In this document: one piece after another, positions 8,146-18,197 of the stretch | How the letters are laid out: every line of letters begins with the position of its first letter | Numbering within the stretch: position 1 is the first letter of the stretch | Made by a program: the position numbers and the translations under genes | The notes under the pieces: generated by a model | What the model was told of the DNA's origin: nothing | Databases searched by the model: none | What the model saw: the letters and a program-made list of their open reading frames with translations, nothing else | Assembly (NCBI GenBank): GCA_036268295.1 | Contig: DATAUK010000024.1 | Coordinates: 1-64,000 of the forward strand | Reading direction: 5' to 3' | DNA: 64,000 bases | DNA from: DATAUK01 sp036268295 | GTDB taxonomy: Bacteria > Actinomycetota > Actinomycetes > JAFAQI01

Positions 8146-11100
8146 TCACGACGACGCGGCGACGCTGAGATCGCCGACAACGCTCTGAAGCACCTCGCGA
8201 CACCAGTCGAGCAGCGGTTGATCCCGCAGCGGTTGACCGCCGATTCGAGCGGTGACAGGAGCCGTAACGAGCGCGATGCTGGTGGCCGGTTTGACGATAG
8301 ATCCCGGATGCAACCGCTTCACCCGCATCACCTGTGACTCGCGCAGGTCGAGCGGCGTAAACCGCACGTACTTGCCTTGTGCGGCCACCTCGGTCACCCC
8401 GAAGCCGCGGGCGAACGCCCGGAACGTCGCCACCGCGAGCAGATTCTCGACCTCGGGCGGCAGCTCGCCGTACCGATCCCGCAACTCGGCGCGCATCGCC
8501 TCGACGTCGGCATCTGTCTGCGCCGACGCGAGGCGGCGGTAGGCATCGAGCCGCAGCCGCTCGCCCGGGATGTAGTCGTGGGGAAGGTGAGCGTCGACCG
8601 GCAGCTCGACCCGGACGTCGAGCGTCTCCTCGACGTGTCCGCCCTTGAACTCCGAGACCGCCTCGCCGACCAGGCGCATGTAAAGGTCGAACCCGACCGC
8701 GGCGATGTGGCCGGACTGCTCACCTCCGAGCAGGTTGCCGGCGCCGCGGATCTCGAGATCCTTCATCGCGACCTGCATCCCGGCGCCGAGATCGGCGTTC
8801 TGGGCGATCGTCGCGAGCCGGTCGTGGGCCTCCTCGGTCAACGGTTTCTCCGGCGGATAAAGAACATAGGCATAGGCACGCTCGCGACCCCGCCCGACCC
8901 GGCCACGAAGCTGATGGAGCTGCGACAACCCGAGCAGGTCGCCGCGCTCGATGACCAACGTGTTGGCATTAGAGATGTCGAGCCCGTTCTCAACGATCGT
9001 GGTGCAGACGAGTACGTCGAACTCGCGCTCCCAGAACCCGAGCATTACCCGCTCGAGCTGGTGCTCGTGCATCTGCCCGTGCGCGACCTCGATCCTCGCC
9101 TCAGGGACCAGATCACGAAGTCGACTTGCGGCCCGGTCGATCGACTCGACCCGGTTGTGGACGTAGAAGACCTGGCCTTCGCGTAACAGCTCGCGCCGGA
9201 TCGCCGCCGAGATCTGGCGTTCGTCGTAGGCACCGACGAAGGTCAGCACCGGGTGCCGCTCTTCCGGCGGAGTTTGGATGACACTCATCTCCCGGATGCC
9301 GGTGATCGACATCTCCAGGGTCCGCGGGATCGGCGTCGCCGACATCGTAAGGACGTCGACCGAGGTGCGTAGCCGCTTCAAGAACTCCTTGTGCTCAACG
9401 CCGAACCGCTGTTCCTCGTCGACGACGACGAGCCCGAGATCGTGGAACCTGGTCTCCGGCTGGAGCAGCCGGTGCGTGCCGATCACGACATCGACGGTGC
9501 CGTCGGCCAGGCCGGCCAGGATCTCGCGACGCTCGCCATCGGTCTGAAATCGCGACAGCACTCTGACCGCGACCGGGAACGACGCGAACCGCTCGGTGAA
9601 GGTCGTGAAGTGCTGCTGCGCCAACAACGTGGTCGGCACCAGCACGGCGGCCTGCTTGCCGTCCATCACGGCCTTGAACGCTGCCCGCACCGCGATCTCG
9701 GTCTTGCCATAACCGACGTCGCCGCAGATCACCCGATCCATCGGATGCGCCGCCTGCATGTCGGTCTTGACCTCGTCGATCGCGGCTAGTTGGTCGGGAG
9801 TCTCGACGTAGGCGAACGCATCCTCGAGCTCGCGCTGCCAGGGAGTGTCGGCGGTGAAGGCGTACCCCGGGGCGGACATCCGGGCGGCGTACAGCCGGAT
9901 CAGCTCGGCCGCGATCTCGCGGACCGCCTTGCGGGCCCGACCCTTGCGCTTGGCCCAGTCACCGCCGCCCATCTTGTCCAAGCTGGGAGCTTCACCGCCG
10001 ACGTACTTCGTGACCTGGTCGAGGGAGTCGGTCGGGACGTAGAGCCGGTCGCCCGGTTGGCCTCGCTTGCTCGGCGCGTACTCGATCACGAGGTATTCGC
10101 GGGTCGCGTCAGCAACAGTGCGCTGCACCAGGTCGACGTAACGTCCGACACCGTGCTGCTCGTGCACGACGACGTCGCCGGCTTTCAACGTCAGCGGGTC
10201 GATCGTGCCGCGACGCTTGCTAGGCATCCGGTGCAGGTCCTTGTTCGCCGCTCGGGCGCCGGTGATGTCGGCCTCGGTCAGCACCGCGAGACGCAACAGC
10301 CCCGAGGTGAAGCCGGCGTCGATCCCACCGGTCGTCACATGCACGACACCGGAGTCGATCTCGGCGCCGAGGGTCTCGTCGAGGTGCGCCGCGATGTCCT
10401 CGCCTCGCAACACCTCGACGAAGCGTTGAGCCGAGCCGTGTCCCTCGGTGACGATTACGACTCGCCAGTCGGCGCGCAGCCAGCCGCGAATGTCGTCGAG
10501 TGCCCGCTTCAGGTTGCCGCGGTAGGACTCGAGCTCGTGGCCGGATGAGGTGACCGACTCCGAGTCGCGCACCGCCACGTCGTCAACCGCGGCCTCGACG
10601 TCGGTCCCGCCCTCGGCCACGGTCTCGGCATCGGTCGCGAACGGCGTGACGGTCCACCATGGCAGGCCGATTTCGATCGACCGACCGCGGACCTCGGCGA
10701 TCGAGCGGTACGCCGCGGCGCCGAGATCGACCGGAGCCTTGCCGCCCCCAGCAGCCGCCGCCCACGACGCGGCGAGAAACTCCTGGCTGGTGCCGACCAG
10801 GTCGATCGCGCGGGTCCGCACCCGTTCGGGGTCGCACACGACGACGTGCGTGCCAGCGGGCAGCTCGTCGACCAGGAGCACCAGCTGGTCGACGAGCACC
10901 GGCGTCAATGCCTCCATGCCTTCAACCGGCACACCCGCCGCCAGCTTGTCGAGCATCTCGGCCAGTTCCGGGTGGCGATCGCTGAGCGCTCTGGCCCGCG
11001 CGCGTACGGCGTCGGTCAGCAGCAGCTCCCGACACGGCGGCGCCCACAGGCCGTACGTCGCGACCTCGAGCGAACGCTGGTCGGCGACGGCGAAGAACCG

Positions 11101-11727
11101 CACTTCCTCGACGGTGTCGCCCCAGAACTCCACCCGCACCGGATGGTCCTCGGTAGGCGGGAAGACATCGAGGATGCCGCCGCGCACGGCAAACTCACCG
11201 CGTCGCTCCACCATGTCGACGCGGGTGTAGGCGATCGCCGAGAGCGCTCGCACGACGCCATCGAAGTCGGACTCGTCGCCGGCCTGGAGTGCCACCGGGA
11301 TCAGCTCGCCGAGGCCGCTAGCCTGCGGCTGTAGAACGCTTCGCACCGGCGCCACGACAACGCTGATCGGACCGATCGTCGGGTCCTCAGCCGCCGGATG
11401 GCGCAGCCGGCGAAGCACCGCGAGCCGGCGTCCCACGGTGTCCGCTCGTGGCGAGAGCCGCTCGTGCGGCAGCGTCTCCCACGCCGGATAATCGACGACC
11501 TGATCGGGCGGAAGCAGCGACCGCAGCGCGGTCGCCAGGTCTTGACTCTCGCGTTCCGTGGCCGTCACGGCCAGCACGGTTCGACCGGTTGCGGCCAGTG
11601 TCGCGATCGCGAACGGCCGAAGACCGCCCGGCGCCGCCACATCGAGGTCGGCGCTGCCGGCCGCCTCGACGACCCGAGCCAGCGCGGGGTCACCGGCCAG
11701 CACGGTCAACAGTCCTGCGAGGGTCAT
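8146..11727 (-). CDS. mfd: Transcription-repair coupling factor Mfd
   Basis: This 1193-residue SF2 ATPase dislodges RNA polymerase stalled at DNA damage and recruits UvrA. In order: an N-terminal UvrB-like module, an RNA-polymerase-interaction domain around GDVVVHEQHGVGRYVDL, helicase motif I GDVGYGKTEIAVRA, motif II VVDEEQRFGVEHK, motif III TMSATPIPRTLEM, motif VI QLRGRVGRGRERAYAY, and a C-terminal TRCF domain. The frame is open 29 codons upstream, but ATG 11727 has GGAG 4 bases upstream and gives the usual N-terminus (MTLAGLLTVLAGDPALARVV). Its stop is 39 bp from the SurA-like gene. The exopolysaccharide island starts immediately upstream. Confidence 0.97.
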   Translation of the reverse strand: MTLAGLLTVLAGDPALARVVEAAGSADLDVAAPGGLRPFAIATLAATGRTVLAVTATERESQDLATALRSLLPPDQVVDYPAWETLPHERLSPRADTVGRRLAVLRRLRHPAAEDPTIGPISVVVAPVRSVLQPQASGLGELIPVALQAGDESDFDGVVRALSAIAYTRVDMVERRGEFAVRGGILDVFPPTEDHPVRVEFWGDTVEEVRFFAVADQRSLEVATYGLWAPPCRELLLTDAVRARARALSDRHPELAEMLDKLAAGVPVEGMEALTPVLVDQLVLLVDELPAGTHVVVCDPERVRTRAIDLVGTSQEFLAASWAAAAGGGKAPVDLGAAAYRSIAEVRGRSIEIGLPWWTVTPFATDAETVAEGGTDVEAAVDDVAVRDSESVTSSGHELESYRGNLKRALDDIRGWLRADWRVVIVTEGHGSAQRFVEVLRGEDIAAHLDETLGAEIDSGVVHVTTGGIDAGFTSGLLRLAVLTEADITGARAANKDLHRMPSKRRGTIDPLTLKAGDVVVHEQHGVGRYVDLVQRTVADATREYLVIEYAPSKRGQPGDRLYVPTDSLDQVTKYVGGEAPSLDKMGGGDWAKRKGRARKAVREIAAELIRLYAARMSAPGYAFTADTPWQRELEDAFAYVETPDQLAAIDEVKTDMQAAHPMDRVICGDVGYGKTEIAVRAAFKAVMDGKQAAVLVPTTLLAQQHFTTFTERFASFPVAVRVLSRFQTDGERREILAGLADGTVDVVIGTHRLLQPETRFHDLGLVVVDEEQRFGVEHKEFLKRLRTSVDVLTMSATPIPRTLEMSITGIREMSVIQTPPEERHPVLTFVGAYDERQISAAIRRELLREGQVFYVHNRVESIDRAASRLRDLVPEARIEVAHGQMHEHQLERVMLGFWEREFDVLVCTTIVENGLDISNANTLVIERGDLLGLSQLHQLRGRVGRGRERAYAYVLYPPEKPLTEEAHDRLATIAQNADLGAGMQVAMKDLEIRGAGNLLGGEQSGHIAAVGFDLYMRLVGEAVSEFKGGHVEETLDVRVELPVDAHLPHDYIPGERLRLDAYRRLASAQTDADVEAMRAELRDRYGELPPEVENLLAVATFRAFARGFGVTEVAAQGKYVRFTPLDLRESQVMRVKRLHPGSIVKPATSIALVTAPVTARIGGQPLRDQPLLDWCREVLQSVVGDLSVAASS

Positions 11728-11841
11728 TCCACTCCGAAAAGCGCAACACGAAAGGGCCCGATCGGCGGTGCCGGGGCCTGTCAACCAGGCTACGCGCCGC
11801 CTCGAAATCGTCACTCCAAGCGCACCGGACGACGCTTCACC

Positions 11842-11861
11842 GGCGGCCGGCCATGGCCGCC
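11842..11861 (-). terminator. GC-rich hairpin after the PKD protein gene
   Basis: Perfect 7-bp arms (GGCGGCC at 11842-11848, GGCCGCC at 11855-11861) with a 6-base loop lie 10 bases past the stop codon of the 782-residue PKD protein on the minus strand. There is no U-run. It could terminate the surface-protein transcript before mfd. Confidence 0.35.
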
Positions 11862-11871
11862 CGGGACGAAC

Positions 11872-14220
11872 TTAGGCCTTCTTCGTTTTCTTCTTCGTCG
11901 CAGCGCGCACCTTGACCACGTGGCTCGAAGACGCCGTCGCTCCGGCGGTGTTGGTCACCGTCAGCTTGACGCGATACCGCCCGCCGGCGGTGTAGCGATG
12001 CGACACCGCGGTTGACTTGCGCGGGACGGTCGAGGAGTGATCGCCGAACTCCCACCGATAACGCACCGCGCCACCATCAGGATCGACCGATCGCGAGGCC
12101 TTCAGTTGGCAGGTCAGCCCCGGCCCGCAGTTCCGGCTGAACGCGGCTTTGGGAGGCGGGGTCGGATTGGTCGACTGCGAGAGCAGGAACAGCCCGTGGC
12201 TCGCCCAGCTCGTCGAGGCGCTGACCAGTGCCGCCGTGCCGACAGCGCGGTCGTCGCTCCATTTGACCGACCCCAGCTTGCCGTTCCGGCTACTCGCGAA
12301 ATACAACCGATCGCCAGCCAGGAACGCACCGGCTACATGGGAGAAATCAAAGCTGCCGGACACCGTGAACTCGTCCGCGCCGACAATGCCGGACTCTGGT
12401 TCGAACCATCGCCAGTGCATCACCGAGCTGCCCGACATCGTGTAGAACAGCCGGCCCTGTTCAAAGAACATCGATGTCACCGACGGGATCTCGCTGAGGA
12501 ACGTCGGCGCCTCGCCCTGGTAGGTCTGACCTGACCCGGTCTGGACGTTGTCCCACGCCGGGTCGTCGTACGGGTCGAGCTTGGTCGGCGCGCCCACGGT
12601 GGTCCCGTTGAAGCTGCGCGAGTAGAGGAATCCGTCGGATCCGCCGTAGAAGACCTTGCCATCCACGGTGAACGCACCATGAACCGCGCTCCAGTCGACG
12701 CCGATCCGCAGCGAGACCGAGGCGCCGACAGACTTGCCGTTGAACTCCCGGAACGCCAGCCGCTCCTTCGTCGAGGAAGAGCCATTGATCGCGCCCGCGC
12801 GATAGACCCGACCGGGCAGCGCCGGCGTCCGCTCGGGCGGCGGCGACTCGCCGCCGGCCAACGGGAAGTACGCGATCCTCGGACGAAGGTAGGTGCCGTT
12901 GCCGATCCAATTGGTGTCACTACCGACCCAGAGCCCGGTTGATGTGGCGAGCAGCGCGAAGACGCCGGCACCCCGGGGGTTGCGACCCGGATCCCAGGTG
13001 TAGGGCAGCCCGCTCACCGGACTCAGCGCGGCGAGACCCGGCCGCGGCACTGCCCCTGGAGCCGCCACATTGAGGCCGAGGGAGTTGTTCAGCCAGCGCT
13101 GATGGCCGCCGACGTAGACCGCCCGGCCGGTGACCGCGATCGTCGAGATCGTGTCCTCGCCGCTGTAGTCGATCCAGACCGGACGGACGTTGGTGCCGGT
13201 CGCCGCTGTTTCGAACCGAGCGGCCGCGTCGCACGAGGAGTTCGTGCCATCACTGTTGGTCCCGATGCCGCCGGTCGCCGCGACGACGAAGTATGAGCCG
13301 TCGGGTGCGAACTGCACGTCCCGGACATAGCTGTCGAAGCCGTTGGAGAAACAGCTAGACGTATAGGCCAGCGTGTCCCAGCTGGCATCGACGGTCGCCG
13401 AGGACTTCCCGAGGGTCAGCATGACAATCTGGTCGCGATCCTGACCCGAGACGTCGGTGAAGTTCCCGATGACAACCATGCGATTGCCGGCCGGATTGAC
13501 GTCCAGAGAGGTCACGCCAGTCGTGCCGTTCGCGCATTGGGCAGTCGAGGGATCGCATTTCGTCTCGTAGTTGTGATGCCCGGTGAACGAGAGGTTCACG
13601 TACGACGTCAACGCGCCACTAGCGGAGTCGAGTGCGACCAGACCGCGGTGCGTTGCACTGCCGGCAGTGGTGAAGCGGCCACCGACGAACAGCCTGTGGT
13701 CTGCCAGGACGAGTTTGTCGACCAAGCCGTTGAGGCTCGGCGGATCCCAGCCGGCCACGAGCGCGCCGGTCCTCACGTCGAGCAAGGCAACGTTCATCGC
13801 GACGCCGTCCACGGTCGTGAAGGCGCCGCCGAGATAGACCTCGTTCGGCGACGGCCCGGCGATCACCGTGGAGACCCGGCCATTGAGCGTCGGCAAGAAC
13901 CCGGTGGTGTCGATGGTGCCGGTCGTCGCGTCGAACGCCAACGCGTCGTGCAACGAGTACGTCGTCCCCGGGTCGCCGGCCGGGCTCACCGAGGTGAACG
14001 TGCCACCGAGGATGACCCGTGATCCGACCTGCGCGATCGCATAGACCACGCCGTCGTTGACTGCCGGAGTGTCCGCGGCTGGTACGGCGTTGACCAACCT
14101 CGACTGGCTGGCCTGCACCGCGCTCGCGGTTGGCGCGAGCCAGCAGGCTCCGGACACGACGACAGCCACTGCGACGGCTGCGACGGCGCGCAGCCTGGAG
14201 GCCCGCGCCGGTGCTCCCAT
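11872..14220 (-). CDS. Secreted beta-propeller-like protein with C-terminal PKD domain
   Basis: This 782-residue protein is predicted to be exported: a signal peptide of about 35 residues ends near PTASA. Residues about 40-520 contain repeated GGTFTSV, GGAFTTV, GGRFTTA and GNFTDV segments typical of delta-60/propeller repeats. A conserved block around SVMHWRWFEPESGIVGADEF follows (about 600-630), then a PKD domain (about 690-770, with RYRWEFGDHSS and VKLTVTNTAGATA) and a basic tail KKKTKKA. The start ATG 14220 has GGGAG 7 bases upstream. It is a close paralogue of the adjacent 1285-residue protein through the propeller and PKD regions. A role in adhesion or glycan binding at the cell surface is inference. 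Confidence 0.82.
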   Translation of the reverse strand: MGAPARASRLRAVAAVAVAVVVSGACWLAPTASAVQASQSRLVNAVPAADTPAVNDGVVYAIAQVGSRVILGGTFTSVSPAGDPGTTYSLHDALAFDATTGTIDTTGFLPTLNGRVSTVIAGPSPNEVYLGGAFTTVDGVAMNVALLDVRTGALVAGWDPPSLNGLVDKLVLADHRLFVGGRFTTAGSATHRGLVALDSASGALTSYVNLSFTGHHNYETKCDPSTAQCANGTTGVTSLDVNPAGNRMVVIGNFTDVSGQDRDQIVMLTLGKSSATVDASWDTLAYTSSCFSNGFDSYVRDVQFAPDGSYFVVAATGGIGTNSDGTNSSCDAAARFETAATGTNVRPVWIDYSGEDTISTIAVTGRAVYVGGHQRWLNNSLGLNVAAPGAVPRPGLAALSPVSGLPYTWDPGRNPRGAGVFALLATSTGLWVGSDTNWIGNGTYLRPRIAYFPLAGGESPPPERTPALPGRVYRAGAINGSSSTKERLAFREFNGKSVGASVSLRIGVDWSAVHGAFTVDGKVFYGGSDGFLYSRSFNGTTVGAPTKLDPYDDPAWDNVQTGSGQTYQGEAPTFLSEIPSVTSMFFEQGRLFYTMSGSSVMHWRWFEPESGIVGADEFTVSGSFDFSHVAGAFLAGDRLYFASSRNGKLGSVKWSDDRAVGTAALVSASTSWASHGLFLLSQSTNPTPPPKAAFSRNCGPGLTCQLKASRSVDPDGGAVRYRWEFGDHSSTVPRKSTAVSHRYTAGGRYRVKLTVTNTAGATASSSHVVKVRAATKKKTKKA

Positions 14221-14273
14221 CTGCCACTCCCCGTTCGCCTTGACGTCTTGGTGCCGGATAAAAACTCAGGACA

Positions 14274-17200
14274 CTAAGACGCCGGAGCCAGTGCAATCGT
14301 CCACTGCGCCGCCGAGCCGCTGGTCTGGTTCGACGTCGCGGACTGGGCGCCGTAACTGCCACTGACGCCTGCGTTCGAGTCGGCGAGAAGATCGCTGACG
14401 GCGGCGCTTGCGGTGCCGTGCGCACTCTGGCGCACCGTGACCGAGCCGGGGGCTGTCCAGGCTGTGGTCGTCGTGGACTTGTCGGTCCAGAACGAGACCA
14501 CCCAGCTACCGGTCGACAACCCGCTCACCGCCGGCGTCACGTGGGTGTCGGTCGCCGTTGCGGTGCTCGACAGGGCGGTCTCGATCGCCGCCGCCGCGGT
14601 GTTGGTGTAGTCGGCGAGGGTCACCTCGGCCTTGACCGAGGCCGAGAACGTCACGGCAACCGAGGAGTTGGCGTCCCCCGCCACCGCGGTCTTCTCATAT
14701 ACCGCGCTTCGCAGGTTGCTCTTGCTGGTCGAGCCGATCAAGGTCCAGCCAGCCGGAGCCGCAGCGGTGATCGACGTCGACGCGTGCGACTCGAAGAGCA
14801 GCAGGGTGTCGCCGGCGCTCGCGCCGGCCGGCACCTTGACCGACCCCGACGTGCCGCTCGCGTCGTAGCTACTGAAACCGACGAACCCGATGTTCTGCAC
14901 CGGGGGCGACACCGTCACCGACTTCGTGGCAGTGCCGGTCAGGTTGTTGGTGTCGGTCACGGTCAACGTCACCGGGTAGGTGCCGCCGGTGGCGTAGACG
15001 TTCGACGCCGCCGGCGAAGCACTCGCCGGCGAGGTGTTGCCGTCGCCGAAAGTCCACGCGTACGTCGTGATCGTCCCGGAGGAGTCGGTCGACCCGCTCG
15101 CGTCGAAGCTGCACGACAGATTGCTGCAGCTGCTGGTGAACGACGCGACCGGCGGTGAGTTGGTCGTCCCGGCCGGAGCCAAGATGACGGTCCATTCCGT
15201 GCCCTTGCCGCTGGCCGCATTGGTGGTGGCGGTCAGGCCGCCGTACGAGCCGGTCCCGACTGTGCTGTTCGAGTCGGCGAGCAACGAGGTCGTGTAGCCA
15301 CCGCCGGTGTCGAAGAACGTCGCGCGTTGCGTGACCGGGGCAGGTGGCGTCCAGGCGGTGGTCGTCGAGGACTTGTCGGCCCAGTACGACACCGCCAGGC
15401 TGCCCGCCACCGTGACGTTCACCGTCGGGGTGACGTGCGAGGCCGTGTTCGCGTCCGCGCTCGACGCCGACGCCTCGATCGTGTTCGGGTCGGCTGACTT
15501 GTAGTCGGCGAGCGTGACCGAGTTGTGCGTCTTGGCGCTGAACGTCACCGGCACATTCGCGCCGAGATCCGACGAGGATGCGGTGCGGTAGTAGACATCG
15601 GACTCCAGCGGACTGCTTGTCTTGGTGCCGAGCAGGTTCCAGCCGGATGGCACGGCCGCTGTGACGGTGCCTGACGTCGGCCATGAGACGTAGAGGAGCA
15701 GCGCGTCACCAGCCGCGGTGCCCGGTGGCACCGCAACACTCGTCGCGGCGCTGGCGCCGCAGCTTCCCTTGCCGGTGCCGCACCCAGTGGTCGCGCCACC
15801 GAAGGCCGGGACCGGAGTCGTCTGGCCGACGACGACGTTCTGGGTCTGCGTGGTCGTCGCGCCGGAGTTGTCTGTCACGGTCAACGAGACGGTGTAGTGA
15901 CCCGGCGTTGTGAAGTCGTGCGTGAACGGCGAGCCGTTCGGCTGGATCTGGACCGGGTTGTTGCCGAACGCCCAGGCGTACTGCGTGATCGAACCATCCG
16001 GGTCGTGCGATGCCGACGCGTCGAAGGTGCACACCGTCGACGAGGACGAGCACGACGCGGTGAACGACGCCACCGGCGGCAGGTTCGGGTTGGTCGCGTC
16101 GGAGAGCAGGAACATCCCACGGCCGGCCCAATTCTGGCTGCTGTCCGCGACCACGGCCGTCGAGCCAGTTGGCACCTGCGTGCCGTTCCACGGCAGCGAC
16201 ATCAAGTTGCCGTTGCCGGTCGATTTGGCAAAGTAGAGGGTGTTACCGGACAGGAAGGCACCCGCGGCGCCGCTCCAGTTCTGGCCGTCCGTGACGGTGA
16301 ACTCGTCCGACCCAACAATGCCCGACTCCGGCTCGAACCAGCGCCAATGCATGACCGTGCTGTTGCTCAACGTGTAGTAGAGCCGGCCGTTGGTGAAGAA
16401 CATCGAGGTCACCGACGCGATCTCGGCGGAGAACGTCGAGGCGGCGCCCTGGTAAGTCTGACCGGAACCGGTCTGGACCGAGTCCCAGTTCGGGTCGTTC
16501 CAGGGGTCCAGCAGCACCTCAGGCCCGAAGGTCGAGCCGTCGAAGCTCCGCTCGTCGAGCGATCCGTCGGTCTTGCCGTAGATGACCTCGCCGTTGACGA
16601 TGAAGGCACCGCGCGTCGAGCCCCACGCGATGCCGGTGCTCAGCGTCTGCGGCGCCGTGGCCGTCGTGCCGTCGTAGTGGCGGTAGCTGATCTGGTCCGG
16701 GTTAGGGCTGCCCTGAACGCCGCCGGCGCTGTAGACCCGGCCGGGAAGCGCCGCGGTCGCGTCGGCAGGCAGCGTCTCGCCACCTGCGAGCGGGAAGAAC
16801 GCGATCTTGCGGTGGAGATAGTGGTAGTTGCCGACGTAGTCCTGGTCGCTGCCGATGTAGAGGCCGGTGCTGCTGGCAAACAACGCGTAGGTGCCGGCGC
16901 CGCGGGGGTTGCGCCCCGGGTTCCACGACAACGGCACACCGCTGAGCGGGTTGAGCGCCGCGATGCTGGGGCGCGGCACAGCGCCCGCACCGGGGTTGTC
17001 GTGGCCCTTGGAGTTGTTGAGCCAGCGCTCGTGACCGCCGACGTACACCACGCCGCCGGTGATGGCGACCGAGAGCAGCGTGTCCTGACCGGTGTAGTCG
17101 ACCCAGGTCGGCCGGACGTTGGTGCCGGTCGCATTCGACTCGAAGCGGGCCGCACTGTCACACGAGGAGTTGGTGGGAGGGTTGTCCTTGTTGGTCCCGG

Positions 17201-18131
17201 AACCACCGGTAGCGGCAACGACGAAGTACGAGCCGTCCGGCGAGAACTCGACAGCGCGGACATAGCTGTCGAAGGAGCCATCGAAGCAGGCCGCACTGTA
17301 GGCCAAGGTCGACCAGCTGGTCTGGACCGTCGCCGCCGTCGTGCCGAGGGTGACCAGCGCGACCTGGTCCTCAGGGGTCCCGGAGACGGTGGAGAAGTTG
17401 CCGATCGCCACCAGTTGGGTGCCGGCCGGGTTGATGTCCATGTCCTTGATGCCGACGGTGCCGTCCGCGCAGCTCGCGCCCGAGCAGTTGACCCCGTAGT
17501 TGTGGTGGCCGGAGAACGAGGGAACCGGGTAGGTGGTCAGCACCTTGCCGGTCGTGGGATTGAGCGCGACGAGCGCGCCGTGGGCAGCGCCGCCGACCAC
17601 CGTGAAGCTGCCGCCGGCGAACAACATGCCGTCGGCGAGCACCAGCTTCTGGATCACGCCGTTCTGCCCGGAGGGCTTGAACGTGGAGACCATCGATCCG
17701 TCGGAGGTGTTCAGCAGCGCAACGTGGGTGGTGACGCCATCGGCAACGGTGAAGTCGCCCCCGACATACACCTCGCCCGGCGCCGGGCCCGGGATGATCG
17801 TCTCGACCGGGCCGTTCAGTGTCGGCGCAAAGCTGCTCACCAGGGCCCCGGTGCCTGACGTGAACGCCGCGATGTAGTTGTCCGCGAACGTGGTGCTGCT
17901 GGCGTGTGGGCTGACAGAGGTGAACGTGCCGCCCATGTAGACCGTGCTGTCGACCTGGTTGATCGCATACACGATTCCGTTGTTGACGTCAGGCGTGTAG
18001 CTGGCCGGCACCGGATTGACGACGTTGGGCAGAACCGGCGAGACTGCCGCGGCTGGCGAAGCGGTCAGACCGACCGCGCCGGAGGCCAAAAGTCCAACAA
18101 CGACAACGAGGGAACCACGAATCCGGAACAT
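14274..18131 (-). CDS. Large secreted propeller/PKD protein with two duplicated C-terminal modules
   Basis: This 1285-residue protein has a signal peptide (about 1-28, cleavage near PAAA). A propeller-like region (about 35-560) shares GGTFTSVSP, GGDFTVADG and GGSFTVVGG segments with its neighbour, and the MHWRWFEPESGIVGSDEF block is also shared. A first PKD domain (about 700-790) leads into a Ser/Thr-rich module of about 200 residues, then a second PKD domain and a second copy of that module. The two modules share AGD-LLL, VTLADY, HVTP, SYWADKS/SFWTDKS, LLADSN, YGG/YGA and EWTVILAPA/QWTIALAPA. I do not recognise the repeated module. The start ATG 18131 has AAAGG 5 bases upstream. It is probably a surface or matrix protein. 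Confidence 0.82.
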   Translation of the reverse strand: MFRIRGSLVVVVGLLASGAVGLTASPAAAVSPVLPNVVNPVPASYTPDVNNGIVYAINQVDSTVYMGGTFTSVSPHASSTTFADNYIAAFTSGTGALVSSFAPTLNGPVETIIPGPAPGEVYVGGDFTVADGVTTHVALLNTSDGSMVSTFKPSGQNGVIQKLVLADGMLFAGGSFTVVGGAAHGALVALNPTTGKVLTTYPVPSFSGHHNYGVNCSGASCADGTVGIKDMDINPAGTQLVAIGNFSTVSGTPEDQVALVTLGTTAATVQTSWSTLAYSAACFDGSFDSYVRAVEFSPDGSYFVVAATGGSGTNKDNPPTNSSCDSAARFESNATGTNVRPTWVDYTGQDTLLSVAITGGVVYVGGHERWLNNSKGHDNPGAGAVPRPSIAALNPLSGVPLSWNPGRNPRGAGTYALFASSTGLYIGSDQDYVGNYHYLHRKIAFFPLAGGETLPADATAALPGRVYSAGGVQGSPNPDQISYRHYDGTTATAPQTLSTGIAWGSTRGAFIVNGEVIYGKTDGSLDERSFDGSTFGPEVLLDPWNDPNWDSVQTGSGQTYQGAASTFSAEIASVTSMFFTNGRLYYTLSNSTVMHWRWFEPESGIVGSDEFTVTDGQNWSGAAGAFLSGNTLYFAKSTGNGNLMSLPWNGTQVPTGSTAVVADSSQNWAGRGMFLLSDATNPNLPPVASFTASCSSSSTVCTFDASASHDPDGSITQYAWAFGNNPVQIQPNGSPFTHDFTTPGHYTVSLTVTDNSGATTTQTQNVVVGQTTPVPAFGGATTGCGTGKGSCGASAATSVAVPPGTAAGDALLLYVSWPTSGTVTAAVPSGWNLLGTKTSSPLESDVYYRTASSSDLGANVPVTFSAKTHNSVTLADYKSADPNTIEASASSADANTASHVTPTVNVTVAGSLAVSYWADKSSTTTAWTPPAPVTQRATFFDTGGGYTTSLLADSNSTVGTGSYGGLTATTNAASGKGTEWTVILAPAGTTNSPPVASFTSSCSNLSCSFDASGSTDSSGTITTYAWTFGDGNTSPASASPAASNVYATGGTYPVTLTVTDTNNLTGTATKSVTVSPPVQNIGFVGFSSYDASGTSGSVKVPAGASAGDTLLLFESHASTSITAAAPAGWTLIGSTSKSNLRSAVYEKTAVAGDANSSVAVTFSASVKAEVTLADYTNTAAAAIETALSSTATATDTHVTPAVSGLSTGSWVVSFWTDKSTTTTAWTAPGSVTVRQSAHGTASAAVSDLLADSNAGVSGSYGAQSATSNQTSGSAAQWTIALAPAS

Positions 18132-18143
18132 GGGGGCCTTTGC

Positions 18144-18197
18144 AAGCCAACACGGATTCGTCCTGCTTCAAGTCGCCGGGACCATCGGTGTTGGCTT
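18144..18197 (-). promoter_or_regulatory. Long 5'-leader stem-loop upstream of the 1285-residue PKD protein
   Basis: On the minus strand AAGCCAACACCGAT (18197-18184) pairs with ATCCGTGTTGGCTT (18157-18144), giving 13 of 14 pairs. An inner GTCC/GGAC stem lies inside, with a 15-base loop. The structure ends two bases before the AAAGG ribosome-binding site, 12 bases from the start codon, so it could gate translation. A second small hairpin (18208-18225) precedes it. It matches no riboswitch consensus that I can recall with confidence. Confidence 0.45.

Noticed and set aside
15897..17858. 653-codon plus-strand open frame
   Set aside because: It is antisense to the well-supported 1285-residue PKD protein gene, is dominated by Arg/Gly/Val/Ala typical of GC-rich shadow frames, and has no recognisable domain or ribosome-binding site.
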